Shown: positions 39,172 to 48,359 of the stretch, piece by piece | How the letters are laid out: every line of letters starts with the position of its first letter | Numbering within the stretch: the first letter of the stretch is position 1 | Assembly: GCA_003460745.1 (NCBI GenBank) | Contig: QTVU01000006.1 | Coordinates: 1 to 64,000 of the forward strand | Reading direction: 5' to 3' | Origin: Firmicutes bacterium AM55-24TS | GTDB taxonomy: Bacteria > Bacillota > Clostridia > UBA1381 | DNA length: 64,000 nucleotides | Made by a program: the position numbers and the translations under genes | Notes under the pieces: generated by a model | The model's input: only the letters and a program-made list of their open reading frames with translations | Database searches by the model: none | What the model was told of the DNA's origin: nothing

Positions 39172-41422
39172 ATTTAATGACAGGGAAATAACATTTGACA
39201 AATATAATACACCTACACCATGGATGAATTACCTTTCAAACGGTACGTTTCATACAATGATTTCACAAGCCGGCGGAGGTGTTGCTTTTTATAAATCTCC
39301 TCAAATATGGAGAATTAATCATTACCGTTTTTTCCATTTACCAACCGACAGAAGCGGATTTTATACATATATCAAGGATAATGACGATATTTGGTGTCCG
39401 ACAAACGAACCGTGCAAGTCAAAGCCTGATAAGTGGAGTTCCACACACGGTATGGGATATACAAGATTTGAGGCTGAAAAGAATGGACTTGAAATAACAA
39501 GTACATATTTTGTCGGTGAATATGAAAATGCACTTATATGGAATTTAAAGATAAAATCAAATTCTGACCGCAAAATTACTGTTTTTCCGTATGTTGAACT
39601 GGGTATGATGGAATTTATGCGTGAATTACAATGGCAGTGCTATAACAAACATCAATTAACTGCTTACAATATGGATGATATTTTAGTTTATAAATACGGT
39701 GTTGAGGACCAACCGAAACCTGACCAAACACCTTTGGTATATTTTGCAACAGATGTACCGACAACTGCATTTGATTGTGACAGAGATGAATTTGTAGGCT
39801 CGTACAGAAGTGAAGAAAATCCGCAGAATGTTGAAAAAGGAAAATGCACAAATTCTACTCTTTACGGCGGTGATCCGTGTTTTGCATTGCAAATAGATTT
39901 AGATTTGAAAGCAGGAGAAGAAAAAGAAGTAAATATTTTTCTCGGAACAGCTATGACGGAGGATGCAGTAAAAGCAAGTGTACATCATTGCAGAGAAAAG
40001 AATTTCGTTGATAATTCTTATAAAAAGTTGTGTGAATCGTGGGATAACTATTTGAGTAAATTCCAGTGTGAACTACCGGATAAAGATACTCAACTTATGA
40101 TTAATGTATGGAATCCTTATCAAGCCGAACGAAATTTTCAATTTTCAAGAAATATAAGCTATTACGCAACAGGCACATTTAGAGGCGTCGGAGTAAGAGA
40201 TACTGCACAAGATATTTTGGCAATGATTCCGTTTAACTTACGCAGAGCAAAGAATAAACTTAATTTACTGTTTACACAACAATATAGGGACGGACATTGC
40301 AATCATTATTGTTTCCCGATAGAGGGATGGGAACCTGTTAAAAGAATACACAGCGATAATCATTTATGGCTTGTAATGACGTGCTATCATATCATTATGG
40401 AAGAGGGAACACTAGATTATCTTGATGAAGTAATAGATTTTTATGACGGCGGCAGTGCTACCGTATGGGAACATATTAAAAAATCTATTGAATTTTGTAT
40501 GAATAATCTCGGTGAAAACGGTTTCCCGCTTATGCTTGCATCTGATTGGAACGATATGCTTTATAAAGTATGCCGTGAGGGAAAAGGCGAAAGTATATGG
40601 ACAGGTATGCAGTTCGGTACTGTTCTTAGAATGATTGCGGAATTAGCTGAACTTAAAGGTGAAGATAAGCAGAAGTATCTTGATATATATGAATCACAAA
40701 AGAAACTTGTAAATGCGAAAGCATGGGACGGAAAATGGTATATTCGTTGTATCACAGATGACGGAAGGTATATCGGAAGTGAAAAAGAGCCACAGGCAAA
40801 AATATGGCTTAATTCACAAAGCTGGTCTGTTATAAGCGGTATGGGTGAAAATGGACAAACTGCAATGGACAGTGTAAATGAATATCTTGATACGGATTTA
40901 GGTATTAAAAAAATTCATCCGTCAATGAAGGACTATCCGTCAAAAGAAGACCCATTAACTTATTACAATAAAGGTTGCGGCGAAAACGGAAGTGTATTCT
41001 GTCACGCAAATACATGGGCAATCATAGCGGAATGTATGTTAAAAAGACCTGAAAGAGCTTATAAATATTATCATCAATTATTGCCTATGGTAGCACAGAA
41101 AAAAGCCGGAGAATGGCGATATAAGGCAGAGCCTTACGTTTATGCGTCTAATATTTTCGGACCGGAAAGTGATAAATTCGGTTTGGCAAATGTATCATGG
41201 CTTACGGGAACTGCGGCATGGATGTATATTGCGGTTACACAATATATGCTTGGAATAAAGGCAAAGTGGGACGGACTTGAAATTGACCCATGTTTGCCGA
41301 AAGAACTTCTTCCGGCGAAAGTCACAAGAGTTTTCAGAGGAAAAAAATATAATATTACAATAACAAAGAATGAAAAAATCTTTATCAAAGACGATGATAA
41401 AAACGTGAACGTAGTTATTTGA
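39164..41422 (+). CDS. GH94-like glycoside phosphorylase
   Basis: A 752-residue protein with the GH94 layout: an N-terminal beta-sandwich (to about 290), a helical linker, then the (alpha/alpha)6 barrel with GVRDTAQDILAMIP, the catalytic-acid segment SDWNDML near 463-469 and CGENGSVFCHANTW. It also has the C-terminal phrase WLTGTAAWMYIAVTQYMLGI typical of cellobiose/chitobiose phosphorylases. Such enzymes split a beta-glycosidic bond with phosphate to give a sugar 1-phosphate, saving ATP. It is cytosolic, as expected for a phosphorylase. The acceptor and donor sugars cannot be told. Its start overlaps DUF4886 by eight bases. Confidence 0.87.
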   Translation: MYKFNDREITFDKYNTPTPWMNYLSNGTFHTMISQAGGGVAFYKSPQIWRINHYRFFHLPTDRSGFYTYIKDNDDIWCPTNEPCKSKPDKWSSTHGMGYTRFEAEKNGLEITSTYFVGEYENALIWNLKIKSNSDRKITVFPYVELGMMEFMRELQWQCYNKHQLTAYNMDDILVYKYGVEDQPKPDQTPLVYFATDVPTTAFDCDRDEFVGSYRSEENPQNVEKGKCTNSTLYGGDPCFALQIDLDLKAGEEKEVNIFLGTAMTEDAVKASVHHCREKNFVDNSYKKLCESWDNYLSKFQCELPDKDTQLMINVWNPYQAERNFQFSRNISYYATGTFRGVGVRDTAQDILAMIPFNLRRAKNKLNLLFTQQYRDGHCNHYCFPIEGWEPVKRIHSDNHLWLVMTCYHIIMEEGTLDYLDEVIDFYDGGSATVWEHIKKSIEFCMNNLGENGFPLMLASDWNDMLYKVCREGKGESIWTGMQFGTVLRMIAELAELKGEDKQKYLDIYESQKKLVNAKAWDGKWYIRCITDDGRYIGSEKEPQAKIWLNSQSWSVISGMGENGQTAMDSVNEYLDTDLGIKKIHPSMKDYPSKEDPLTYYNKGCGENGSVFCHANTWAIIAECMLKRPERAYKYYHQLLPMVAQKKAGEWRYKAEPYVYASNIFGPESDKFGLANVSWLTGTAAWMYIAVTQYMLGIKAKWDGLEIDPCLPKELLPAKVTRVFRGKKYNITITKNEKIFIKDDDKNVNVVI

Positions 41423-41443
41423 CACACAAAACAGGAGGACGCT

Positions 41444-42598
41444 ATGAATTTTGAATATATGAAAAACTTTATGGATAGTCTGACAGAATGGATTATTCCG
41501 GGTAACAGTGTCGTTATTTATAAAGACGGGAAGAAAGTATTTGAATACAGTTCGGGATATTCTGACCTTGAGAAAAGAATAAAAAAGACAGGTGAGGAGC
41601 AGTTATATATTTATTCGTGTTCAAAGGTGGCAACGGTAACGGCGTCACTTCAGCTGTATGAACAGGGAAAGTTTTTGTTGTCTGATCCGTTATATGAATA
41701 TCTTCCTGAATTTAAAAAAATGTATGTAAAAGACGGTGACAGAATAAAAGCGGCAGAAAATCCGATAACAATTCGAGATTTGTTTACTATGACGGCCGGT
41801 TTGTCATATGCTACAAACACACCTGCATTTGAAAAAGCAAGAAAGCTAACCGACGGTAAAATGGATACAAGAACAGTTATCAAATGTCTTGCGGAAGAAC
41901 CGCTTTTATTTGAACCGGGTGCAAGATGGAATTACAGCCTTTGTCACGATGTTTTAGCGGTATTGGCAGAAGTAGTTTCGGGAATGAGATTTTCGGAATA
42001 TATGAAAAAATATATATTTGAGCCATTGGATATGAATAATTCATATTACCATACACCGAACGATGTTATAATATCTCCGCAATATATATACGAAATACAA
42101 GATACGAAGAACATTGTAGAACTTCAGCAAAAAGAACATACAAGCGGAGTTGTCAAAAGAGCATACGGCAATGAACTTGTATTCGGTGAAAATTATGACA
42201 GTGGAGGTGCAGGAATAATAACGACTGTCGATGATTATGCTAAGTTTGCGGCGGCTTTGGCAAATAGCGGAACAGGACTTAATAATAATCGTATACTTAG
42301 CAGTGCCACAGTAAAACTGATGAAAACAAATCAATTAAATGAGGCACAGCGTAAAACTATGAATTGGCGACGTCTTAGAGGTTACGGTTACGGATTAGGT
42401 GTAAGAACGCTTATAGATAAAGCCGAAAGCGGTTCAAACAGTTCAATCGGTGAAATTGGTTGGGGAGGTGCGGCAGGTGCAACAATAATTGCCGATACAG
42501 AAGAAAAAGTTGCACTTTTCTATGCACACCATATGTTAAACCCACAAGAAGAATATTATCAGCCAAGGCTGAGAAATGTATTATATTCATGCTTATAA
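41444..42598 (+). CDS. Beta-lactamase-fold serine hydrolase (class C / family VIII esterase type)
   Basis: A 384-residue protein with the SxxK motif SCSK (S58, K61) after IYKDGKKVFEYSSGYSD. A WNYSLCHD segment sits at the YxN position, and GWGGAAGA near the C-terminus replaces the KTG box. That is typical of esterases and peptidases of this fold rather than true beta-lactamases. No signal peptide, so an intracellular esterase acting on oligosaccharide substituents is plausible in this operon. AGGAGG precedes ATG 41444. A D-alanyl peptidase role is a less likely alternative because the protein is not exported. Confidence 0.85.
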   Translation: MNFEYMKNFMDSLTEWIIPGNSVVIYKDGKKVFEYSSGYSDLEKRIKKTGEEQLYIYSCSKVATVTASLQLYEQGKFLLSDPLYEYLPEFKKMYVKDGDRIKAAENPITIRDLFTMTAGLSYATNTPAFEKARKLTDGKMDTRTVIKCLAEEPLLFEPGARWNYSLCHDVLAVLAEVVSGMRFSEYMKKYIFEPLDMNNSYYHTPNDVIISPQYIYEIQDTKNIVELQQKEHTSGVVKRAYGNELVFGENYDSGGAGIITTVDDYAKFAAALANSGTGLNNNRILSSATVKLMKTNQLNEAQRKTMNWRRLRGYGYGLGVRTLIDKAESGSNSSIGEIGWGGAAGATIIADTEEKVALFYAHHMLNPQEEYYQPRLRNVLYSCL

Positions 42599-42628
42599 TT
42601 AATTAAAAACAGAAAGGAAGTAATAAAA

Positions 42629-44410
42629 ATGAAACCAAGAATAGGAATAAGACCGACAATAGACGGTCGATGGGGCGGCGTAAGAGAAAGCCTTGAAGAA
42701 AAAACAATGGCTATGGCAAATGCCGCAAAGAAACTTATCGAAAGTAATGTGCATTATCAAGACGGAACACCTGTTGAGTGTGTAATTTCACCTTGTACAA
42801 TAGGTTCAGGTGCTGAGGCGGCTAAGTGCAACGATTATTTTTCAACACAAAATGTATGTGCAACATTGGCTGTAACACCATGCTGGTGCTATGGTTCAGA
42901 AACAATGGACTTAAATTCAGATACAGTAAAAGCTGTATGGGGCTTTAACGGAACAGAACGTCCGGGTGCGGTTTATCTTGCCGCAGTAATGGCTGCATTT
43001 GCACAACGCGGACTTCCTGCATTTTCGATGTACGGACACGATGTGCAGGACATTGATGATAACACAGTTCCTGAAGATGTTGCCGAAAAAATGATTCGTT
43101 GGGCGAAAGGTGCTGTTGCGGTCGGTCAAATGAAGAACAAAGCCTATGTGAACCTTGGCAGTGTCGCAATGGGTATTGCAGGTTCATATTGTGATATGTC
43201 ATTTATGCAAAAGTATCTTGGTATACGAGCTGAATTTGTTGATTTGACAGAAATATTGAGAAGAATTACTCTTGGTATATATGATAAAGATGAGTATGAA
43301 AAAGCATATAAATGGATAAAAGAAAACTGCAAAGAAGGCTTTGATAAAAATGCAGGTAAAAACTTGCCTGATATTATTACAAAATCGAAAGTTGTTCCGG
43401 CAGATAAGGATTGGGAATTCATCACTAAGTTTACGTTAATCGTAAATGATATTCTTTACGGAAATCCAAAACTTGCCGAACTTGGTTGGCATGAAGAAGC
43501 ACTTGGAAAGAATGCAATAGTAGGCGGTTTCCAAGGTCAAAGACACTGGACAGATTGGTTGCCTAACGCTGATTTTACAGAGGCAATTATGGCATCGTCA
43601 TTCAACTGGAACGGTAAAAAAATGCCTACTCCGTTTGCAACCGAAAATGATACATTAAACGGTATTTCAATGCTTTTGGCAACGCTTGTTACAGGTAAAG
43701 CACCTGCATTCCACGATGTTCGTACATATTGGTCACCCGACGCCGTAAAACGTGTAACAGGTAAAGAACTTACAGGTAAAGCCGCTAACGGCATTATTCA
43801 CCTCATTAATTCCGGTGCAACGGCACTTGATTGTACAGGTGCGGCAAAAGACGAGAACGGCAACGGTACACAAAAAGAATGGTGGAATATGACTGATGAA
43901 GATATTCAAAATTGTATTGATGCAACAGATTGGTGCAGAGCAGATTATGAATATTTCAGAGGCGGCGGTTTTTCAAGCCACTTCAGAACAAAAGCAGAAA
44001 TGCCTGTAACAATGCTCAGAGTGAATATCGTTGAAGGTATTGGACCTGTCATTCAGATAGCAGAAGGATATACTTGCAATCTTGATGATGATATTCATGA
44101 TAAACTTGATAAACGTACAGACCCTACATGGCCGACAACATGGTTTGCTCCGATTCTTACAGGTAAGGGTGCATTTACTGATGTATACAGTGTAATGGCT
44201 AATTGGGGTGCTAATCACGGTGTGACAATCGGCGGACACGTTGGTGCGGATTTGATAACACTTTGCTCAATGTTGAGAATCCCTGTAACAATGCACAATG
44301 TAGCTGATGAAAAGGTATATCGTCCACACGTATGGTCGTCTTTTGGTACAGAAGATTCTCAAGCAGCAGATTATGCGGCTTGCAAAAACTACGGACCTAT
44401 GTATAAATAA
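42629..44410 (+). CDS. fucI: L-fucose isomerase
   Basis: A 593-residue ketol isomerase converting L-fucose to L-fuculose (also D-arabinose to D-ribulose) with Mn2+. Full-length match in layout to the well-known FucI proteins of about 591 residues: IGIRPTIDGRWGGVRESLEE at the start, VTPCWCYGSETMD, WGFNGTERPGAVYLAA, YGHDVQD, GGFQGQRHWTDW, ATENDTLNG, and the C-terminal TWPTTWFAP, VYSVMANWGANHG and ACKNYGPMYK. The metal-binding Glu, Asp and His sit in these blocks. It is the one gene that names a likely monosaccharide product of the locus. Fuculose kinase and aldolase are not in the window. AGAAAGGAAG precedes ATG 42629, and a strong hairpin follows the stop. Confidence 0.97.
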   Translation: MKPRIGIRPTIDGRWGGVRESLEEKTMAMANAAKKLIESNVHYQDGTPVECVISPCTIGSGAEAAKCNDYFSTQNVCATLAVTPCWCYGSETMDLNSDTVKAVWGFNGTERPGAVYLAAVMAAFAQRGLPAFSMYGHDVQDIDDNTVPEDVAEKMIRWAKGAVAVGQMKNKAYVNLGSVAMGIAGSYCDMSFMQKYLGIRAEFVDLTEILRRITLGIYDKDEYEKAYKWIKENCKEGFDKNAGKNLPDIITKSKVVPADKDWEFITKFTLIVNDILYGNPKLAELGWHEEALGKNAIVGGFQGQRHWTDWLPNADFTEAIMASSFNWNGKKMPTPFATENDTLNGISMLLATLVTGKAPAFHDVRTYWSPDAVKRVTGKELTGKAANGIIHLINSGATALDCTGAAKDENGNGTQKEWWNMTDEDIQNCIDATDWCRADYEYFRGGGFSSHFRTKAEMPVTMLRVNIVEGIGPVIQIAEGYTCNLDDDIHDKLDKRTDPTWPTTWFAPILTGKGAFTDVYSVMANWGANHGVTIGGHVGADLITLCSMLRIPVTMHNVADEKVYRPHVWSSFGTEDSQAADYAACKNYGPMYK

Positions 44411-44418
44411 TTTTTATA

Positions 44419-44451
44419 ATGTGATATGCGGCATTATGCCGCGTATCACAT
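44419..44451 (+). terminator. Strong hairpin after fucI
   Basis: A 14-pair stem (44419-44432 with 44438-44451, one G-U pair) with an ATTAT loop lies eight bases after the fucI stop. There is no clean T run downstream, so it may be an mRNA-stabilising or processing hairpin or a weak terminator before the SGNH gene. Confidence 0.6.
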
Positions 44452-44471
44452 ATATTGAAGAAAAGGATGAA

Positions 44472-45719
44472 ATGATTATGCATTATGATAAGCCTATTAT
44501 AATATTGCCTGAAAAAATTTCTATTTTAAGAGATGTCAAAAATCAAAGTATACATACAGACTTTGAACAGTATTCGATATATTATAAAAATATTATTTAT
44601 CCATACTCTGAAGAATATGATGTTCAGATTGAGTGTGAATTTGGCAAAAATCTTGGTGATTGTTGGCGGTTGGAAGAGTTTAATGACATAGCCGATACTT
44701 TTTTGCTCACGTTGAAGATTTATGGATATTATGGCAAATTGCTCACTGAAAAGAGTTGCCGCATTCAAATATTTGAGAAAAAAGAATATTCGCCTGTTAA
44801 TTTACTTTGCATCGGTGACAGTATGACTATGGCTGAAACTTACATCGCTCATACGGTGAATAAACTAAAAAATATTAATACAATAGGTTTAAGAAATATC
44901 AGTCATAATGTAAATCACGAAGGAAGAGGCGGTTGGACTTGCAGTGCGTATTTTGAAAAATATACAGATGACGGTTGGGGAATTTCTCCGTTCTTATTTC
45001 CTGAAGGATTTGACGGTAAAGAATATTACGGGGATAAAAAATTTTATGAATATATGCTCAATACAAATACAGATTACAGTCATATAGGAACATCTGTAAC
45101 GCCAATACAAGACGGAATGGTTATTTGCGATAATGATAAACTGTATCGTTATAGTAAAGGAATATATGATGTTGTTTGTGAAAATCCGGTGTTCAAATTT
45201 GATTTTTCAAAATATATTGAGCGTTATTCAATGCCGACTCCTGATATTGTTTCAATTTTATTCGGTGCAAATGAATTTCAAATATGCAGTTATTCTGAAT
45301 TTGACAATGAATTAAATAAATTTATATGCAACCTTAATAATATGATAGAGGCGATACATAAATATAATCATAACATAAAAATTGTCATAAATCTCCCTAT
45401 ATGTGGTGGCGATCAATATTCATGGGGTACACAACTTGGTTGTAAAAGCAGTGCGAAACAATATGAATATTGTATAAAAATGGCTTGCAGTGCAATTACA
45501 GACTTATTTGACAGACGCAGAAACGAGAATATTTTTGTATGTCCTATGCTTGCTGTATGTGATACAGTGAATGGATTTCAGAGTGATTACATAAAAAGTA
45601 ATATATATTCAGAACATTTTGAACGACATATAACTAATTGGGTGCATCCATCTGAAATAGGATATAAGCAGATGGGAGATGCTTTAGCCGGTGTTATTGC
45701 CGATATATGTGATAATTGA
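44472..45719 (+). CDS. SGNH/GDSL-family hydrolase
   Basis: A protein of about 415 residues. An N-terminal beta domain (about 1-110) precedes an SGNH core: NLLCIGDSMTMAE (nucleophile Ser), EGRGGWTCSAY (Gly block), SILFGANEFQ (Asn block variant) and WVHPSEIGYKQM (catalytic His). No signal peptide is visible. ATG 44472 follows AAAAGGA; ATG 44478 is an almost equal alternative. Codons upstream in the same frame run through the fucI hairpin and are not likely translated. It is the third SGNH-type protein in the locus, so de-esterification appears important for the substrate. Confidence 0.85.
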   Translation: MIMHYDKPIIILPEKISILRDVKNQSIHTDFEQYSIYYKNIIYPYSEEYDVQIECEFGKNLGDCWRLEEFNDIADTFLLTLKIYGYYGKLLTEKSCRIQIFEKKEYSPVNLLCIGDSMTMAETYIAHTVNKLKNINTIGLRNISHNVNHEGRGGWTCSAYFEKYTDDGWGISPFLFPEGFDGKEYYGDKKFYEYMLNTNTDYSHIGTSVTPIQDGMVICDNDKLYRYSKGIYDVVCENPVFKFDFSKYIERYSMPTPDIVSILFGANEFQICSYSEFDNELNKFICNLNNMIEAIHKYNHNIKIVINLPICGGDQYSWGTQLGCKSSAKQYEYCIKMACSAITDLFDRRRNENIFVCPMLAVCDTVNGFQSDYIKSNIYSEHFERHITNWVHPSEIGYKQMGDALAGVIADICDN

Positions 45720-45751
45720 TGGAGTTGATTGTTGATTTCAGAATATACGGT

Positions 45752-45952
45752 CTACTTGTTACCCCTAATAAGATTTCTTCTCTCCCTCTTATTTTCTTGC
45801 CGTGTATTCTGTAATGAACATTCAAAATAATATAGAGTAGTATTTTTGCTAAATCCAAATTGTTCACATATTTGTCTAACTGGACAGCCGTTATGCTTTA
45901 ATTCAATAATTTCTTTGTTACATTCTTGTATATGACGATAGCTTCTTGACAT
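45752..45952 (-). pseudogene. Truncated IS3-type orfA (helix-turn-helix)
   Basis: A 66-residue product starting MSRSYRHIQECNKEIIELKH, with CPVRQICEQFGFSK forming the helix-turn-helix, as in IS3-family orfA proteins. After FGFSK the sequence loses family resemblance and ends in a basic tail, so it lacks the leucine-zipper half and the DDE partner. It is not expected to transpose alone. A solo regulatory protein is possible but unlikely. Confidence 0.6.
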
Positions 45953-45958
45953 AAAATT

Positions 45959-45990
45959 GCCTCCTATGGTTTCATTTTACCATAGGAGGC
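45959..45990. promoter_or_regulatory. Hairpin that hides the orfA ribosome-binding site
   Basis: Perfect 12-base arms GCCTCCTATGGT (45959-45970) and ACCATAGGAGGC (45979-45990) with an eight-base loop. On the minus strand the arm nearer orfA carries AGGAGG, eight bases before ATG 45952, so folding would block translation. On the plus strand the hairpin is followed by TCTTTTTG and can act as a terminator. This is a known way for IS elements to limit expression from outside promoters. Confidence 0.7.
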
Positions 45991-46046
45991 TCTTTTTGTT
46001 GTCAGTTTTTTAAAATTATGTTCACTTGGGCTTGACACCTTTTTAA

Positions 46047-47558
46047 CTATTTTAGATTAACTGTTACGGCACTGTCAAAATCAAGAGTGTAGTAATCTGT
46101 TTTAACAACACCGAGTTTTGTAAATTGCTGTTTTAGAGCGTCTGCTTTTGAACTTTCGGGTATCGGTAATAGTTTACCGTTATCGTCATATGCTTCAAAT
46201 ACATATCTTGCAGTATAGCTGTTAGTTTCGTAATTTACATCGGTGTATAATGTTGAGCTGAATTTATCGCCCGGTTCTGCATTTTCGCCGTTGTCATTTT
46301 GAAGAACAAACGCAGGATCATATGGAACAAAACCGTCTTTGTAATAATCAATGTCAATTTCACCGTCTGTAATTCTGATACCGGTTACAATCACTTTGCC
46401 ATAGTCGTTAATTTTGTATTCAATAGGATATGTTCCGATACTGTTAAATATTGTATCGCAATCTTCTGTATTGTATGAGTATTTAACAGGTACGAATTTT
46501 AACTGTTTTGTATCCTTGTTTGCTTTAAGAAATTCAAGTGAATTTCGTGAACTTCCGTCACCATTTACACTTAAATCAGAGTTTAAAATATCAAGGCAAG
46601 TATCGTTTTCGTCATACAAAGCAAAACTGTCAATATTTGCGATGACATTATCAGGATCACCTGTTGATGGGGTTGAAATCACAAGCTGATTGCCGAATGG
46701 TGAAAATACGGCTTTTTCAACAGTAGCGTCAGAATTAGGCAATTTTAAATTTATGTCTTTTGTTATACTACTAACCTTGACTTTTGATTTGTCAATATCG
46801 GTTGAAATGTACCACACTGAGTTTTTATCGTCATCGGTTATACCGTCATATTGACCGTTCAACAATTTGGTAAATGCGACAGGAAAATTTTCTTCGGAAG
46901 TATCTGCTTTTGATATAAATGCAAACAATTCAAGATTGAATTTATTCGGAATATTATATCCTGACACATTGTATTTTTTCGCACATTTATATGTATGTTG
47001 GTCAACAAAATATCCGCTTTCGTGATTGTTGTTGCTTACGTCTGATAGCTTGCCGTTTATAACACATCGAATGTCTGCCGAAACATTTAAACTGTTGCTC
47101 CAAATAGGTGCGTTATTGTCAGAGCTATTGTAAAAAGGCTCATTTTCAGAAGTAACTGTATAAAATACATGAACAAAGTTATCATCAGCGGCTACGTTGT
47201 CGAGAGTAAGTGTGTAACCGTCCTTTGATATGCTTTTTCCGATTGAGTCGTTAAAATTTGCAAGCTGTTCAAGGCTTGTCATTTCGACAGCATTGTCATT
47301 TTGGAAATATGATATAATTTCGCCTATTTTACCGCTGATTGAATCAGCCGCAAATGCGGTTGTAACCGCAAGTGCGCACATAACGGCGGCGATTGATGTC
47401 ATTTTTAAATATTTTCTTTTCATATAAATCTTCCTTTCTTCAGGAGAAACATTGATTTTGTTGTTTACGTTTTTCAGAATAATATCCGTACTCGGCATAT
47501 TATGAGTATCTGAAATATCTAATTCTTTTTGTAATTTAGCTAAATGTTTATTCATCAT
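46047..47558 (-). CDS. DUF4179-type membrane partner of the ECF sigma factor
   Basis: A 503-residue protein with a cytosolic N-terminal segment of about 50 residues, one membrane helix (MTSIAAVMCALAVTTAFAAD, about 52-71) and a large extracytoplasmic beta-rich part. N-terminal-cytosol, single-helix proteins of the DUF4179 type are regularly encoded after an ECF sigma gene and are thought to act as anti-sigma factors or stress sensors. The gene overlaps the sigma gene by 11 bases. ATG 47558 and ATG 47555 are both usable; AGGAGGG suits the second slightly better. The signal is unknown. Confidence 0.78.
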   Translation of the reverse strand: MMNKHLAKLQKELDISDTHNMPSTDIILKNVNNKINVSPEERKIYMKRKYLKMTSIAAVMCALAVTTAFAADSISGKIGEIISYFQNDNAVEMTSLEQLANFNDSIGKSISKDGYTLTLDNVAADDNFVHVFYTVTSENEPFYNSSDNNAPIWSNSLNVSADIRCVINGKLSDVSNNNHESGYFVDQHTYKCAKKYNVSGYNIPNKFNLELFAFISKADTSEENFPVAFTKLLNGQYDGITDDDKNSVWYISTDIDKSKVKVSSITKDINLKLPNSDATVEKAVFSPFGNQLVISTPSTGDPDNVIANIDSFALYDENDTCLDILNSDLSVNGDGSSRNSLEFLKANKDTKQLKFVPVKYSYNTEDCDTIFNSIGTYPIEYKINDYGKVIVTGIRITDGEIDIDYYKDGFVPYDPAFVLQNDNGENAEPGDKFSSTLYTDVNYETNSYTARYVFEAYDDNGKLLPIPESSKADALKQQFTKLGVVKTDYYTLDFDSAVTVNLK

Positions 47559-48099
47559 TAGCCCTCCTTTTTATAATAGTGTTTTTTAATTTTTGTTTAC
47601 CGCGATACAGTTTTGTTTTGACTGTCGACAGGGAAATATTCATTGCTTTTGAAATTGTTTTGATTTTTTCGTTGTAGTAATAATACCTGAAAAATATTTC
47701 ACTGTCAGGCACGCCGAGTGATGTAATCAGTTCGGTTAAAAATTGACTGTTTTCTGCTTTTATTATATTGTCTTGAGGTGTTAAATCGCTTGATATAATT
47801 TGCTCATTCAGAACTTCATTTGAATGATATTTGCGAAGTTTATTCTTTGATGTGTTTCGGGCAATAGTTGCTAAATATGAACGCATATTGCCTTTGGTTT
47901 CATCAATATTTAAAGAGTTTTGCCATAAAAGAAAAAATGTATCGGAAACGATTTCTTCCATATCTTCTTTTGATAATTTACAGCCGACTGTATTATAAAC
48001 AATCACGCTTATATACGGCGTGTATATTTTTATAATGTCATCTAAGCTGTTACGATTTCGCTTTTTGAGATTATGTAAAAGTTTTTGTTCATCAATCAA
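47548..48099 (-). CDS. ECF-type RNA polymerase sigma factor
   Basis: A 183-residue sigma-70 family factor with region 2 (EDMEEIVSDTFFLLWQNS, about 45-62; MRSYLATIARNTSKNKLR at about 72-89) and region 4 (SEIFFRYYYYNEKIKTISKA, ISLSTVKTKLYRGKQKLK). Regions 1 and 3 are absent, as in ECF factors. It starts with TTG 48099 behind GAGGAGG. The 11-base overlap with the DUF4179 gene indicates a sigma/anti-sigma pair. It is divergent from a GH28 gene at 48360, so carbohydrate-linked control is possible but unproven. Confidence 0.9.
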   Translation of the reverse strand: MIDEQKLLHNLKKRNRNSLDDIIKIYTPYISVIVYNTVGCKLSKEDMEEIVSDTFFLLWQNSLNIDETKGNMRSYLATIARNTSKNKLRKYHSNEVLNEQIISSDLTPQDNIIKAENSQFLTELITSLGVPDSEIFFRYYYYNEKIKTISKAMNISLSTVKTKLYRGKQKLKNTIIKRRANDE

Positions 48100-48160
48100 A
48101 ATATAAGCCTCCTCTCGTTGTAAAAAATAGCACTATTTTTTGATGTGTACGCTATTATAT

Positions 48161-48278
48161 ACACAGAAAATATATAAAAAGTTTCAATATTATAAAAATT
48201 TATTTTACTGTATCATATTACACAGAAAATATATAAAAAGTTTCAATATTATAAAAATTTATTTTACTGTATCATATT
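48161..48278. repeat. Perfect 59-bp tandem duplication in the sigma/GH28 intergenic region
   Basis: Unit 1 (48161-48219) and unit 2 (48220-48278) are identical over 59 bases, beginning ACACAGAAAATATATAAAAA and ending TGTATCATATT. There is no coding content. The unit is very AT-rich and holds GAAAC on the minus strand, so each copy could bring a regulatory or promoter site. Confidence 0.92.
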
Positions 48279-48325
48279 ATGCAGGTGAAAAACAAGCAAA
48301 ACATATGGCAAAATGCAAAGTAACG

Positions 48326-48334
48326 TGATATAAT
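48326..48334 (+). promoter_or_regulatory. Extended -10 promoter of the second GH28 gene
   Basis: TG, one base, then TATAAT (48329-48334), 26 bases before the start codon. The -35 region (about 48306-48311, TGGCAA) is weak. The same TGATATAAT arrangement precedes ftsK and guaA. Confidence 0.55.
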
Positions 48335-48359
48335 TAAATAAAAAAATAGGAGAATTAAT

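Larger units (their letters stand above)
45752..46037 (-). mobile_element. IS3-like insertion-sequence remnant
   Basis: On the minus strand this begins with an end-like sequence TGTCAAGCCCAAGTGAACA (about 46019-46037), followed by a hairpin leader and the first part of an IS3-type orfA. No orfB and no second end were found, and the element stops soon after 45752. It separates the polysaccharide locus from the sigma-factor operon and ends ten bases from the stop of the DUF4179 gene. Confidence 0.6.

Noticed and set aside
48161-48278. Possible CRISPR or iteron array
   Set aside because: Only two units, perfect and adjacent, no spacers and no cas or rep gene nearby; treated as a tandem duplication.
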